Source: Calvatia gigantea
Taxonomy: Eukaryota > Basidiomycota > Agaricomycetes > Agaricales > Lycoperdaceae
Assembly: GCA_025093985.1 (NCBI GenBank)
Contig: JACAAK010000006.1
Location: 1,116,001-1,180,000, forward strand
DNA length: 64,000 nt
Direction of reading: 5' to 3'
Shown here: piece by piece, positions 11,355-24,833 of the stretch
Position numbering within the stretch: position 1 is the stretch's first letter
How the letters are laid out: the number at the start of each line of letters is the position of its first letter
The notes under the pieces: model-generated
Told to the model about the DNA's origin: nothing
The model's database searches: none
What the model saw: the letters and a program-made list of their open reading frames with translations, nothing else
Position numbers and translations under genes: made by a program

Positions 11355-11365
11355 TGGTTAAGCGT
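11355..11365 (+). promoter_or_regulatory. Minus-strand primer binding site of G (self-priming type)
   Basis: TGGTTAAGCGT, two bases inside the LTR end. It is the exact reverse complement of ACGCTTAACCA, which lies about 34 bases after the TATA box in the best-preserved Gyp2 LTR (46706-46716, minus strand). This is the layout of Tf1/sushi elements, where the folded mRNA 5' end primes reverse transcription. Confidence 0.7.
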
Positions 11366-11433
11366 CCCCACCTCACCTTGCAAAGGAGTAGGCTGAAAAC
11401 AGGCCTGAATAGAAGCAACCCAGGAGCTAGTAT

Positions 11434-12549
<1,116 letters not shown>

Positions 12550-12915
12550 GCACTACCTCGAGAGTCAAAAAGCTTGTATCTAGGATATCAGACAAATTCT
12601 ACATGATTCCTCAGAGAAGAAAGCACAAACTAAATCTAAAAGGGAAAATACAAATGGCCGGGAAGGAGATAACAGTCAACACCATCGTAGACTCAGGGTG
12701 CACAACCAGCAGCATCAGTAAAAAACTAGTAGACGAAGAAAGGCTCCTGACCTGGAAATTGGAACAGCAAATTTTGGTACTCAACACAAATGGAACACCT
12801 AACCAAGGCAGAAGGGTAACAGAGACCACCACAATCAACATTGACATCCAGGGACATAAAGAACAAATCGAGGCCTCAGTTGTACAGCTACAAAACAAAG
12901 CAGAAGTCTTCCTAG
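12550..12915 (+). pseudogene. pol: Protease part of G pol (cut by H)
   Basis: The -1 frame relative to gag is open across the gag stop. It reads SRVKKLVSRISDKFY then MIPQRRKHKLNLKGKIQM and the aspartic protease active site VDSGCTTSSISKKLVDEE at about 12690-12735. In the particle this enzyme cleaves Gag and Pol. H is inserted after VFL. The continuation (GHDWLVKHNPEVDW) is at 18095. Confidence 0.85.
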
Positions 12916-13235
12916 TGTTGAACGGTGCGCATAGGGGATCGAAAGGGGAATGTAACAGCAGTTAAACGAAGTGTATTGGATGAGAACTGAAGGAGTAATT
13001 CCACAATTACTGTGGAACACTGTAAGAGACTCAAATGACAAGATACACTATTCTACTCACCTGTGGAACACTGTAAGAGACTAAAGGCCTCCAAAGCGTC
13101 CACAGGCAGCTACAAGTCCAACTGTCATGTGACAACAGTCACATAACCCAAACTCCATCAGTGATAAGTCCACCTTTGCCTATATACTCTCTAATACAAC
13201 TCTGTCACTGCTTACTGACTGGGGCAAATCTAACA
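12916..13235 (-). repeat. 3' LTR of H (left copy)
   Basis: Plus-strand ends TGTTGAACGG and ATCTAACA, 320 bases. It pairs with 17770-18089. On the element strand it is preceded by the purine tract at 13236-13246. Confidence 0.95.
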
Positions 13236-13246
13236 CACCCCCCTGA
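13236..13246 (-). promoter_or_regulatory. Polypurine tract of H
   Basis: Element-strand sequence GTCAGGGGGGTG directly abuts the 3' LTR. It is the expected plus-strand primer for reverse transcription. Confidence 0.7.
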
Positions 13247-13323
13247 CCTAGACAGTCTAGTGACAGGGAACAAGGAAAGGAGCAAGGCAGTCATTAAGGA
13301 ATGTGTCTGAGAACAGGGAGTCA

Positions 13324-16300
13324 TCATGGAGTGAGTCCAAGGAGAGGAACAGCAAAGTTCATGGTCTTGGGATATACAGCCTTGGTCAGGATATCAGCCA
13401 ATTGCTTGTCAGTGGAAACATAGACTGGGTTAATCAGGTTCTCGGAAACTGCATCTCGAAGCCAGTAGTACCTCAGGTCAAGGTGCTTCATCCTACCATA
13501 GTGCTCTGGGTTCTTAGCCACACTGATCCCAGACTTGTTGTCAATGAAGAGTGTTGAAGCAAGGGAAGGGGGATAACCAAACTCTGTCAGGATGTTCCTC
13601 ATCCACATGATCTCCTTGCCTCCCTCAACTGCGGCAACATACTCTGCCTCAGTAGAGGACAGAGTCACAAAGGCCTGACGCTTAGAGGACCATTCTACAG
13701 CTCCACCACTCACTACAGTAACATATCCACCTGTAGCTCGTCCTGTAGCCTTGCAGGAGCCATGGGAAGCATCAGAATAAGTCTGGAACAGCTCCTTGCT
13801 GTCATTCCCCTTGTAGACAAGTTTGTAGCCTGTAGTTCCCTTCAAATAGCACAGTAAATGCTTCACAGCAGCCCAGTGCCTCGGAGATGGGTTGTAATTG
13901 AATCTGCCAAGGTAGGACACAGCATAGGCAATGTCTGGACATGTCATAGTGGCTAGATACATCAAAGAGCCAACAGCAGAGAGATAGGGAACAGACTTCA
14001 TAGCTTCCTGCTCATCAGGAGAGGGGATATCAGTGGATAGATCAAGTCCTGGAGGTAGGGGAGTCTTCACTGCATTGCAGTCATCCATTTTGAAGCGCTC
14101 CAGCAGTTCCTTAGCATACTGGGCTTGGGAAAGTGAAATAGAGCGATTTTGAGCATTCTGAGTCACTTGTACAGCCAACAACCAGTCTGTAGCACCAAGA
14201 TCTCGAAGTTTGAAGTGTTTGGAGAGCTCCTGCACAGCAGAGTCCATGGCAGTGTCACTCTTTGAGACAAGAGTGATATCATCAATGAATACTGGGACTA
14301 TCACCTTGACTGAGTCCTTGGAGTACATGTAAAGGGAGTTGTCGGAGAGGAGTCTAGTGTAGCCCATATCAGTCATGACACTGTGTAGCTTCTTGTTCCA
14401 CTGCCTAGCTGCCTGCTTGAGGCCATAGAGTGATTTGGTGAGCTTATAGACATGGTTTGGGCCACCTTGGTGATATCTCTCAGGCTGGGCCATATAGATC
14501 TCCTTCTCGAGATCTCTATAGGTAAAGGCAGAAGAGATGTCAACTGAGCGCATTTTGAAGCCCTCTTTGGCAGCAAGAGCTATAATGAGTCTGAGGGATG
14601 CAGGACGAAATGTAGGGGCAAAAACCTCAGTGTAATCATAGCCAGGCCTCTGAGCACATCCCTTGGCCACCAAGTGAGCTTTGTAGCGCTCCACAGAGCC
14701 ATCAGAGTTGTGCTTGACCTTGAACACCCAGCCAGAGTTAATAACCTTCTTTCCAGGAGGCAGTTCAACAATTTCCCAAGTGTTGTTAGACTCTAGGGCA
14801 AAGATTTCCTCATTACAAGCTTTAGACCAGTCTTCAGCATCAGGGAACCTCATAGCAATCTTGTAGGTGCGAGGATCAGGCCTAGAAACACTTCCAGCAA
14901 ACTCTACCTCATCATAGCCATCATCAAAAGTGAAATTGACAGCCTCCTCATCATCCTGGTCATTTAAAACATTGAGGACAGGCTTCTTAACTTTCCACCA
15001 CTCTCCTGGTGGCCTTGTGGGGTGGTTAGAGTGTCTGGGAAGGTGTGGAGGCTGATTTGAATGAGGGGCACTGGGAGGAGTGACTGGAGGTTGAGGAAGT
15101 TCAGCTGGGGCTGGAGTGATAGGCTGGAGTTCATTATCTGGCAGAGGAGCTGGAGCAGCTTCTGGTGTTCTGGGAGCCTCAGGAGCATCAGGAGCGGTGG
15201 GGATGGACCAGGGACACTCAGAAGTGCGGTCTACATCACCCCCCTTATCTGGCAGAGGTAGGAATGGCAAGGGAAGCTCTAGTGACAAGTTGGAAGGAGT
15301 AGAAGGTGAAGGAGTTTCAGGGGAAGGTGGGGGGTCAGAAAATGGAGGTATAGCATTCATTTTCACTCTAGACAGTCCAGGAAAGTACCTCTCATCAAAA
15401 TCAGCGTGTTCTGAGATCCTAGTAAGTCTAGTAGTTGGATTATAGAACTTCCAACCCTTGTAGCCAGCTGGATATCCAATAAAAACGCATTTTTCAAAGT
15501 GAGGAGCCAAGGAATTGCGCTTATCTCGCTGTATATGCACATAGGCAGTGCACCCCCATACCCTAAGGTGGGAAACATCTGGTTTTTGCCCATAGAATGC
15601 CTCAAAAGGAGTTGTGTCAGGTAGGACACTAGTAGGGAGCCTATTCCAGACATAGACCATAGAAGCCAGACATTCACCCCAGAAAGACAGTGGCAGACCA
15701 GATTCTGAGAGCATAGCAGTGATCCTTTCACCCATAGTCCTATTAGCCCTCTCAGCAAGACCATTCTGCTGAGGCCTATTTTGCACAGAATGCCTCCTCT
15801 CGATGCCACACTGCTCTGTAAACCTCAGGAAGGCTGTAGACATGTATTCTCCACCTTTATTATCCTGTAGGGTGCAGATTTTAGCTCCTAGTTGATTTTC
15901 AGCCCAGGATTTGTAGGTTTTGAATGCTTCAAAGGCTTCTGACTTGGATTTAAGCAAGTAGACCACCTGGAATCGCGTAGAATTGTCTATAAAGGTGACC
16001 CAGTACTTGTAGCCTTGGTGGGTAGCTGCTGGAAGCGGTCCATGCAGATCTGAGTGCACTAGAGCAAGAGGGGAGCGATTATGGCTTGTAAAAGGAGGGA
16101 ATGGATTGGAATGCATCTTTCCTGCAAGGCAGGGCTTACAGATAGGATCAGGGGACACTCCAGACTCAAGTTTACAACCTGTGACAAGCTTCTAAGCTAT
16201 CAGCTTCTTCACATCAGCATAATTATGGTGAATGAAGTGTCTATGCCACAAGGAGAGGTCTAGGGGCAGTGTAGAGAGGTGGAAAGCGGTCTCTGAGGCA

Positions 16301-16931
16301 ATTGTAGTGCCATCTAAGAGTGCTGAGTTGCCTGGAGTGATTGTAGCCTTGAAAAGCGCCTTTTTGCCCTTAGAAAATATCATAGAGGTTGCAGAAATGG
16401 TGATATTAACTCCGGAGTAACGAGTAAGGTATAGACATGATAGTAGGTTGCTCCGGAGGTCTGGGACATGCAAAACTCGCGAAAACTCAACCTCTCTAAC
16501 CCTTTTTCCTTCTAACACAGGCTGAAATACCACAGAGCCCACCCCAGATGAGTAGACAATGGAATTGTCAGCTAAGCAGATGGGAATGCAACTGGGGGAG
16601 TAGGATTTGAACCAGTGGCGGTGTGGGGTCATATGAGAAGTGGCCCCTGTATCTGCAAGCCAGTGGAAGTCAGCATCAAGCTGTAGTGGGGAAGAGGGAG
16701 AGGGTGATGAAGAACTTGCATTTCCGGCGAATTCCTGGGCGCGTTGGGCTCCGTTTTTGGAGGGTGCGACTGCACCATCGTGACGGACATCCTGTGCGAG
16801 TTTGGCGTGATTCCGTCAACGCCTTCCAGAGTTATTGCGCTTTTCTTCAGCAGTCTTCTCTTAAGCCTGTTTCTGTGCTGCCTCAAAAGCCCAACACTTC
16901 TCCTGCAGATGACCAGTCTTGCCACAAAATC
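13324..16931 (-). pseudogene. pol: Pol of H: protease, integrase, RT, RNase H
   Basis: Reading leftwards: protease (WLADTGATSHMT near 16640), the pre-integrase H2C2 finger (HRHFIHHN ... CKPCLAGK, about 16100-16260), integrase core with Asp in VTFIDNS, Asp in LQDNKGGEY and Glu in QQNGLAERAN. A Pro-rich linker (about 15000-15350) follows. RT comes next (SGWVFKVKHN, YGLKQAARQW, with FIDD in place of the usual YVDD), then RNase H ending TKAVYPKTMN. A TAG at 16192-16194 (probably CAG originally) is the only stop before 13324. Upstream, gag is joined by a one-base frameshift near 16930. The 944-codon integrase-RT block is itself open. Confidence 0.93.
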
Positions 16932-17615
16932 ACATTTTCTGGATGAAGGAGGGGGCTGGGAGTATGTGGAAAAGGCTGTAAAGATCATCCCAGTATCCTG
17001 CATCCGTCTGCAGCATTGGATATCCTCTGTGACAAAAGCCTGGTGCATAGCAGCCTTGTCAAGTTTGTCCATCAGGAGAAGAGAGGAGGTGAAGGAGGAA
17101 AATTCTTCGGATGGTAGGGCTCTAATGAGTGCCATAGAGGCTAGTTCTTCATCCAGTTTGTCAAGAGTAAAGTCCATAGGCCTCAGGTCCTTGATAGTCT
17201 TCACAGCATCCTCCACTCTGTTGATTAGGGACTGTAGGGACTCCTCCTCCTGTTTCCGAATAGAGAAGAGGTCATCATAAGCATTGAACCTCATTCCAGG
17301 ATGCTTTTGGAGGTGTACAGACTGCAGGGCAGTCCACATCTTCACTGGATCATCCTGGATGCCATTGAAGTGAATTCTCTGGTCACCCTCCACCATAAGA
17401 TAGATCCATCCAGCTGCTCTGTCCACTTTAGCCTCCCATGCATCCCTAGCAGCTGCCTCAGCCTCAGAGGGGAAAGCAGCCATGCTGGGAGCAGAGACCT
17501 TGCCAGAAACAAGCCTCCACAGGCCATTGGCGTGTAGCCATGCCTCCATTTTGCCAGTCCAGGTAGAGTAGTTGGTGGTGGACAGTTTCGCAAAATTTGG
17601 GCCGGATGAGGTCAT
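16932..17615 (-). pseudogene. gag: Gag of H (Cop1), frameshifted at the zinc knuckle
   Basis: Starts MTSSGPNFAKLSTTNYSTW, a typical copia Gag N-terminus, with the conserved YDDLFSIRKQEEESLQSLINRVEDAV and LIRALPSEEFSSF blocks. At about 16925-16932 the frame reads CDFVARLVICRRS. Restoring one missing T would give a normal CX2CX4HX4C knuckle, so a single-base deletion separates gag from the protease frame. The difference between the two frames (983 bases between anchor codons) agrees with a one-base loss. Copia elements normally carry gag and pol in one frame. Confidence 0.88.
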
Positions 17616-17756
17616 TTTTGTGGTCAGGAGAGCGGAAATGGTGTGGGGTGTGGATTTGAGGAATTATGAGTGGTGGAAAGGGTGATGAGATTGATGAAAG
17701 AAATTGGGAAAGGAAGAGTATGTGTAGTAAAACGTCGTTTGGTGCTGTTAAAGCAT

Positions 17757-17769
17757 GGGGCCTATAACC
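17757..17769 (-). promoter_or_regulatory. Primer binding site of H, copia-type
   Basis: Element-strand GGTTATAGGCCCC starts immediately after the 5' LTR. It differs by one base from the Cop2 sites (GGTTATGGGCCCC). It matches the anticodon arm of initiator tRNA-Met, as in Drosophila copia. Confidence 0.7.
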
Positions 17770-18089
17770 TGTTGAACGGTGTGCGTAGGGGATCGAAAGG
17801 GGAACGTAACAGCGGTTAAACGAAGTGTATTGGATGAGAACTGAAGGAGTAATTCCACAATTACTGTGGAATACTGTAAGAGACTAAAATGACAAGATAC
17901 ACTATTCTACTCACCTGTGGAACACTGTAAGAGACTAAAGGCCTCCAAAGCGTCCATAGGCAGCTACAAGTCCAACTGTCATGTGACAACAGTCACATGA
18001 CCCAAACTCCGTCAGCTCTAAGTCCACCTTTGCCTATACACTCTCTAATACAACTCTGTCACTGCTTACTGACTGGGGCAAATCTAACA
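17770..18089 (-). repeat. 5' LTR of H (right copy)
   Basis: 320 bases, the same ends as the left copy, followed by the target duplication CCTAG. Confidence 0.95.
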
Positions 18090-21000
18090 CCTAGGACATG
18101 ATTGGCTAGTCAAACACAACCCAGAGGTAGATTGGAACAATGGAGAAATCAAGTTCACCTGATGCCCTCCAGGCTGCCAATTCCCCCATCAGAACATTCC
18201 TATTACTGAAAAATTACGAAGCATAGCCACTACGGAAGACCTATGGGAGGAGGAAGACGAGCCAGACCCGACCAAACTGGAAGACCTACCAGACTATGTA
18301 CAACTGTTCACACACTTATTCAACAAAACGACATTTGACAAACTCCCAGAGCGAACTAAATGGGACCATGAGATAGTCTTGATGGAAGATGCCCCGAAAG
18401 AAATAAGTGCAGGGACTTATAACATAATGGTTAAAGAACAGGACGAACTCAAGTCATTCATCAAGGAAAACCTAAAATCAGGATGAATACAGCCATCGAA
18501 ATCCCCATATACAGCACTGACATTCTTCATCCCAAAGAAAGATGGATTCAAAAGGCTAATCCAAGACTACAGACAACTAAACAACGTGGTAATCAAAGAT
18601 AAAACACCATTACCAAGAATCAGTGAAGTAATCGACAAGCTTGGAAAAGCGAAATATGTACTTCAATAAGTTGGACATCATTTGGGGATACGACAATGTC
18701 AGGATCAAAGAAGGAGATGAATGGAAGGCTGCCTTCCTCACCAATGAAGAACTCTTTGAACCAACAGTCATGTATTTTGGTCTAAGCAACTCACCAGAAA
18801 CGTTCTCCAGGATGATGACAAGCATCTTCCGTGACCTCTTACAAAATGAAGACATTGTAAACTATATGGATGACTTTGCCATCCCAGGAGACACCAAAGA
18901 GCAACTAAAAGAGCAGACAATACAATTTCTGGAATGAGCAGCCCAGTACAACTTATGCTTCAAATGAACCAAGTGCATCTTTGATGCAGAAGAAATCCCA
19001 ATGCTAGGAGTTTGGGTAGGACATGGATGAATCGAAATGGAGGAAGACAAAGTAAAAACAGTGCGGGAATGACCCAAACCCAGGAACACCAAAGGGGTGG
19101 AAAGGTTCCTGGGTTTCACAAACTACTATTGGTGTTTCATCAAAAACTTCAGTACAATTGCAGGGCCCTTGAACAAACTCAAAGGAGCAACCACATGGGA
19201 ATGGACACAAGAGCACCAAGACTCATTCAACTGACTCAAGAAATGTATCACCGAAGAACCTGTCCTAACATTACCACAAAGATATAGCCAATTCAGAGTA
19301 GAAGTTGATGCATCGGACTATGTGTTAGCAGGGGTCCTTTCACAATTACAAGGAGACAAATGGCACCCAATCGCTTTCACATCATGGATGCTGTCACTGG
19401 CAGAACAAAACTATGAAATATATAACAAAGAATTACTAGCCATTGTCCATGCCCTGAAGGAATGGAGATACTACCTCCTGGACACTGAGGAACAATTCAA
19501 AATCTGGACTGACCATGAAAATCTCAAGTATTATCAAGAACCACAGAAACTAAATGGACGATAAGCACAGTGGTACCTACGGCTGCAAGACTACAACTTC
19601 ATGCTACGACATGTGCTGGGAAAAACAAACATGAAAGCTGATCTGTTATCCTGAATCCACCAAATGCCAGGAGGACAAGAAGATAAACTAGTCACTATGA
19701 TTTGAGAAAGCTGGCTACAGACGGAAGGCACAGACAGTACAGTACTCTTATGGGCAGAATTGTTCATCAAACCAAACTTCCTAGAACGAATCTGAGGCTG
19801 AACCCGACGAGAAACAATGGTCCTAACTGAGCTACAAAAACAAGGATCCCAGCTCACTGAAAATGGTGGAGTGATCTACAAACAGAATAGTGCATATGTC
19901 CTGCCTGACCAGAAACTACGAGAAGAAATCCTAATACAGTACCATGACACCCCAGACACAGGACACCCAGGACAACACAGGATGACAGAATTGATCAGCT
20001 GAGACTACTGGTGGCCATCGATACAAAAGGATATAAAAAGATATATCCGAGGATGCCAAGCCTGCCAAAAAAACAAGTCAAGAATGAAGCTGCTCAAATT
20101 GCCACTACATCCCCTCCCAATACCAAATGGACCTTGGGAAGAAATCAGTGTCAACATGATTGGACTGCTGCCAGAGTCTAATGGAAAAGACGCAATACTA
20201 GTCATTGTAGACCACTTCACAAAAATGATATGACTCTCAGCAACAACTATGGATGCATCATCCAAAGACATTGCAAGGATATATCGAGACAAAATATGGA
20301 AGCTACACAGATTACCGAGGAAAGTACTTAGTGACTGAGGACCTCAATTCACATCAGAATTTACCAAGGAGTTATTCAAGGGACTCGGCATCAAATGAAA
20401 TCTATCAATGGCATACCATCCACAAACAGATAGACAAACCGAACACATCAACAGGGAAGTGGAAACCTATATCCACCTATACTGCAACTATGACCAGGAT
20501 GACTGGGCGGAATGGCTCCCCATTGCAGAATTTCAGTACAATGACAAGCAACATGGAGGAACACAGGAGACACCATTCTTCCTAAACTATGGAAGGAATC
20601 CATGGAAAGGCAAGAATGAGCTGACAATGAACAATTCCATTGCCACAGCATTCCTGGAACAACTACAGACCACTCAAGACAATGCCTCATCAGCACTATG
20701 GACATACCAAGAAAAGATGAAACAACAACACGACCACAGTAGAACCCACACCAGCACATATCAAACAGGAGATAAAGTATGGTTAGAGAACACCAATATC
20801 CATACCAATCAATCATCAAAGAAGCTAGGCCAAAAATGGTATGGGCCTTTCCTTATTAAGGAAAAAATAGGAGAAGCAGCATATCAGCTGATACTACTGG
20901 ACAGATGGGCTATCCATGATGTATTCAATGAACAGCTCCTGATACTAGCACACCAGGCAGAGTTCCCGAGTCAAAAACAACCATCAGCGCCTGACCCAGT

Positions 21001-21253
21001 GATCATCAACAATGAGGAAGAGTATGAAGTAGAGGAGATCCACGGATGACGAAAATGAGGAAGGGAATATCAATTCCTGGTCCACTGGAAGTAGTATAGC
21101 AATGAAGAAGATACGTGGACAGTGGAGTCTAACTTGGGAAATGTGAAAGATGCCATAAGAGACTACCAAAAAAGGCATCTGGAGGATACCCATAAAAGAG
21201 GGGGCAGAAAACACAAAAAAGCATCAAACAAGCAACCCAGACAAAGAAACTAA
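18090..21253 (+). pseudogene. pol: Pol of G after H: RT, RNase H, integrase, chromodomain
   Basis: Protease end (18095-18160), RT (IPKKDGFKRLIQDYRQLNN; YMDD within NYMDDFAIPG at about 18860-18890), RNase H (EVDASDYVLAGVLSQ, YNKELLAIVHALKEW, WTDHENLKYY), integrase (HPGQHRMTELI ... CQACQKN finger; core with MAYHPQTDRQTEHINRE) and chromodomain (EEEYEVEEI ... about 21020-21180). A four-base insertion near 18655 (AAATATGTACTTC against AAATACTTC in F) shifts the frame. Numerous stops, for example TAA for CAA after LNGR and TGA in LS-R-IHQ. The last codons RN end with TAA at 21251-21253. Confidence 0.9.
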
Positions 21254-21259
21254 ACAGAC

Positions 21260-22249
21260 ATGCCTGCCTCCCAACCTAACCACATCATTATTGACTCCCT
21301 TGTCCATCCCACTCCTACCAGAATCTCCTCCCTCCCATTCCCTGAACCAGGCAACAGCCGAGCACCTGCTCCCCAAGGAACCCGCTATAACCTTGTAAAG
21401 ACACCATCCCCAGCACAAGGCCTCCTTGAAGCCCTGCTCAAGGATGTTGATAAAGCAACCAACAGCAAAATTGAGAACATCTCTGCCCAAAACTGACGAT
21501 TAGTTGTAAACCAACACATCACCCTTGCTACTACATACATCACCTTCACTAACATGTATGCAGGGTTCACCAATGCATCTTCCTCCACCAACCAGCACAT
21601 CCCTGCTATCTTCTGAGCCCTAGACCAGTCTACCCTTACCCCCAGTGAACAGGATCGGGTCCAAGGACTTCAAAGCTGAATTGACTTAGGCCTCAAAGTC
21701 TTCAATCACCTCAACATCACCAACATCTTCCTCGAACTTGCAGATGTAGCCATGAAGCTGCTCAGAAGAGACAAAACAAATGAAGACCCTGACATCAACA
21801 CTCTGGTTGACAGAATCCACATCACACTCTCCGAGCTGCATGACACAGTTAATCCCTCCCTGCTATCTTGTGCTGATACCCCTATGGATGAAGAAGTCAC
21901 AGTTTCCATAAAGGAAGAAGTCAACGCCCTCCGACGCTTCATAAAAACCATCACCCCACCGCAACTCGCATTGGTTTTTCTTCCTCCCACAAGGTTCCGC
22001 ACTGTACTACCAGGACAAGAGAAAGACCAACGTTACTGGAAATCAATAGTCAAGAACTACTGGGAGAGCTCCACCACCACCGAGTTCCCCTTCAACGGCA
22101 TTCCAGTCCCTATCCATCAAGACGGTCGCAGCCATTTGCCAGTCTTCTTTGCAAAATCAAACAGTGGAGAATTCCTCATCGCATCCACCAAGAAAGCACT
22201 TGCCACCGCTGTGGTAAATGGAGACTTTGACGAGCTTCCTGAGGCATGA
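21260..22249 (+). pseudogene. Extra post-pol gene of G (Gyp2 ORF3)
   Basis: About 330 codons, starting MPASQPNHIIIDSLVHP six bases after the pol stop and in the same frame. It aligns end to end with the F copy and supplies the C-terminus missing there (AVVNGDFDELPEA). In-frame TGA codons lie at 21494, about 21616 and about 21674. Conserved blocks: SSTNQHIPAIF, MKEEVN-type helix, TPPQL-VFLPP-RFRTVLPGQEKDQRYW, DGRSHLPVFF. Function unknown. It has no Cys-rich region, so it is not homologous in an obvious way to the Gyp1 extra gene. Confidence 0.85.
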
Positions 22250-22267
22250 AGCCTAACCAGGGGGTAT

Positions 22268-22575
22268 TGTTGTGAACTCTAGTCTATTCTTGTATCAGCT
22301 CCGTACTTGTCTGCATTCCCTCCTAGCCATGTACCTGTTTCAGTTATTCCTGCCTGCACGATCCCTGAGCTCTGACTCATAACTACTATGCCATAGTCAT
22401 CAGACATTTCATGTAGTTATCTCCATCCATTCAACTGGATGTTCCTTCTGTATTTAAGCATACATACATACTCCTGTATTTAGTATGCTTAACCACCTAG
22501 TTCTTCTCCCCTTACTCGCCCTCAAGACTTAGCCTAAGCTGCAACCTGAGGTCTTATCAGACTAAGGTCGTAACA
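22268..22575 (+). repeat. 3' LTR of G (308 bp)
   Basis: Preceded by the purine-rich CAGGGGGTAT (22257-22267), the likely polypurine tract. Followed by target duplication AGTAC. After 22581 the remaining 25 bases of the F 5' LTR follow. Confidence 0.95.
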
Positions 22576-22605
22576 AGTACAATGTGATCGGTGAAAACCA
22601 TAACA

Positions 22606-22914
22606 GGAGTATGAGTCAATGGAAGACTACTATGGGTTAATTGGTAAGTTAAGGAGTTATGGGGAATGGAAAAGAAGCAATATAAGTCATAAGAAGTTGG
22701 AGACAAGTAGATAGAAGTCTGTTCATGGGAATAGAGAAGGTGAAACAGGAACATGACTCAGAAGGAGTTATAAGAAGTAAGGATAGAAATATATGTATTA
22801 AATAAATAAAGAATAGACTGGAGTATACAGAAGTGAGAAGAATGGAAAAGTCTAAAATAGAAAGTTAATATGTTTAAGGAGGAGTAAGGTTAGTCTGTAG
22901 GTGAGTTTGTAACA
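22606..22914 (-). repeat. 3' LTR of C, partial
   Basis: On the plus strand it runs from GGAGTATGAGTCAATGG to GAGTTTGTAACA. It corresponds to the first half of the 624-base Gyp1 LTR in reverse. The rest must lie beyond F, outside the window. Confidence 0.85.
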
Positions 22915-22946
22915 TTAGCCCATCTCTAGGTAAATTACTCCAGAAT

Positions 22947-24677
22947 TTACGCAGATAGACAGGAAAAGTCAAGGAAAACACCATTATCATAGTCTTTATT
23001 GTCAAAGATGTTGCAGAGGTTAGAATGGATGGGTGGTTGATAGTGCTCTTTCATTCAGTTTACTGCTTCTACATGTTTGGGGTAGCAAGGACAGTGTTTG
23101 GGTTTATGCTGGGGGTTTTGAGTTTTGCAGATTCAGCAGAAGTATTGGGGACAGGACCACTTGTAGTGTCCTGGTTTCATTTTGTGGCAGATGGGACATA
23201 CAGTATATTGGCAATAGCTAGCCCAATGGCCAATTGTGAGTAGGCAGAGCTTTTTGTATTTCTTACAGAATGCTCCAGAGATGAAATTCATATCATTCAT
23301 TGCTCAGGGTCAGGTTGGGGTTTGCTAGTGGTTGGCTTTTCTAGTAGTTCATGCATTGCCTCTATTTCCTCATTGGTTAATGGAGGCATTTTCTCCTGGG
23401 CCAGCATTTGGTTGAGGTATTCCATTAGTGTGAACATGGTTCATTTCAGTTAGGTTTGAGATATAGTGTGATGGAGGGGATTGAGGTCAGATTAGGGGAG
23501 GTAGGTTTGCTGGAATAGGACAGAGAGTAGGGGAGGTACTGGCCAGGATGTGTAATTCATTTGTAGTTAGGCAAAGGTGCTAGTTGGATGGGAGAGGATC
23601 AACCTAATGCTCTCTGAGGTAGTAGGCAAAAGCCTGAGGTAATCCAAGGCTTTGTAATGCCTTGATAAATATGGCTGCTCAATCAGTTGTGTGGTCATGA
23701 TCCCAATGAAGATGTTTATGTTGGAGTATGGCATTGCAGATAAGGCACCAGTGATTTCATTGATTGGTTGTATGTAGATATTGGGTTTGGAAGAGAGTTT
23801 GATGGTCTCCACTGAAGACTATTATGTAGAGGGATCCTAAACTCTGGAAATCAGGTTGAGCCTGTAATTCCATGGCTGAAGGTTGATTGTTCTCAGGGGA
23901 AGGTTTGGGGCTGAACCTAGTTCATCTGTTGGGGTCTCAGTCAGCAGGGTTTGCTGTGATCCAGCCAGCAGCTGTATATTCAGTTGGGTGGTGTTCCTTT
24001 CAAGCAGATCTTGGGATTCCAGCTTGTTTTGAGGGGAGTGTCAGGGCAGGGTGTTAGTTCAGGATGGGGTATATATATGCAGGGGTTGGGAACCACTGGA
24101 TTCATTGGATGTTTTTCTGCATGTCATAGATGGTGGTATGGAGAGTGGTTCCAGCAATGACAGTAGAGAAGTGGACTAGGGGAACTCTGGATTTGGAGTG
24201 AGGGGTAGCTTATTTCATGTTGGCCTAGATAGGCTGTAGTTCAGTGAGAATGGGTTGTTCCTCTTATTGGTTTGGGTAGGAGAGGTCAGCCCAGGGAGAA
24301 TGATTAGTGGATTCATTTATGGGTGGGATGTAGATATACTGGGCACCTGTGAAGATGTCAATCCAGAAGTGTTTATTCTGGTCAGCAATTTGTTGGAGTT
24401 TGTATTGGAAGAAGACACCATTAGGTAGTGTCAGGATAGGTCATTTTTGTTCTGTATGAGTGATAATGAGGAGGGTAGAAGTCAAGGCTTCATTGACCAC
24501 AGGTGAGACAGTGGGTAGCTTGGGTAAAGGAATATGAGGGAAGATGAGGAGAGATTAGATTTGTCTGGTAGGGGTGTTGTAGTGGCTAGAGTAGGCAGAT
24601 ACCAATGTAGGTGAGGGAGATAGGGCAATGATAGCAGCCTTCCTGCCTTTTTTATAGTTCTTTTGGGTGGATGCCAT
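22947..24677 (-). pseudogene. Extra post-pol gene of C (Gyp1 ORF2), decayed
   Basis: Begins MASTQKNYKKGRKAA (ATG at 24677), clearly the same start as in A and B, and ends with TAA at 22947-22949 just before the LTR. Many stops, several at positions that are CGA in B. The Cys-rich end is at 23000-23300. As in B, a TGA (plus-strand TCA at 23133-23135) sits between the first two Cys of the third knuckle. A second frame is open at 23567-23812 and matches the overlapping ORF of B. Confidence 0.85.
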
Positions 24678-24833
24678 TGATGCAATTTGGGAATGTTGTG
24701 GAGGTGTCAGAGTAAGTTAGGAGAATAAGTGACTCAGTCCTTGTTCTGGCTATTTATGTTCTTTTCATTGTTTAGGTAGGATGGCAGTTAATCAGTGTTC
24801 TTGTTGGTATTTTCATAAGAGTTCTTGGGTATG

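Larger units (their letters stand above)
12916..18089 (-). mobile_element. Element H: Ty1/copia (family Cop1), complete, 5174 bp
   Basis: Two 320-base LTRs flanked by CCTAG on both sides (12911-12915 and 18090-18094). Inserted in the protease of G. It encodes Gag, protease, integrase, RT and RNase H in copia order, with one frameshift and one nonsense codon. LTR copies differ at about ten positions, mainly transitions, several at CpG. Confidence 0.97.
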
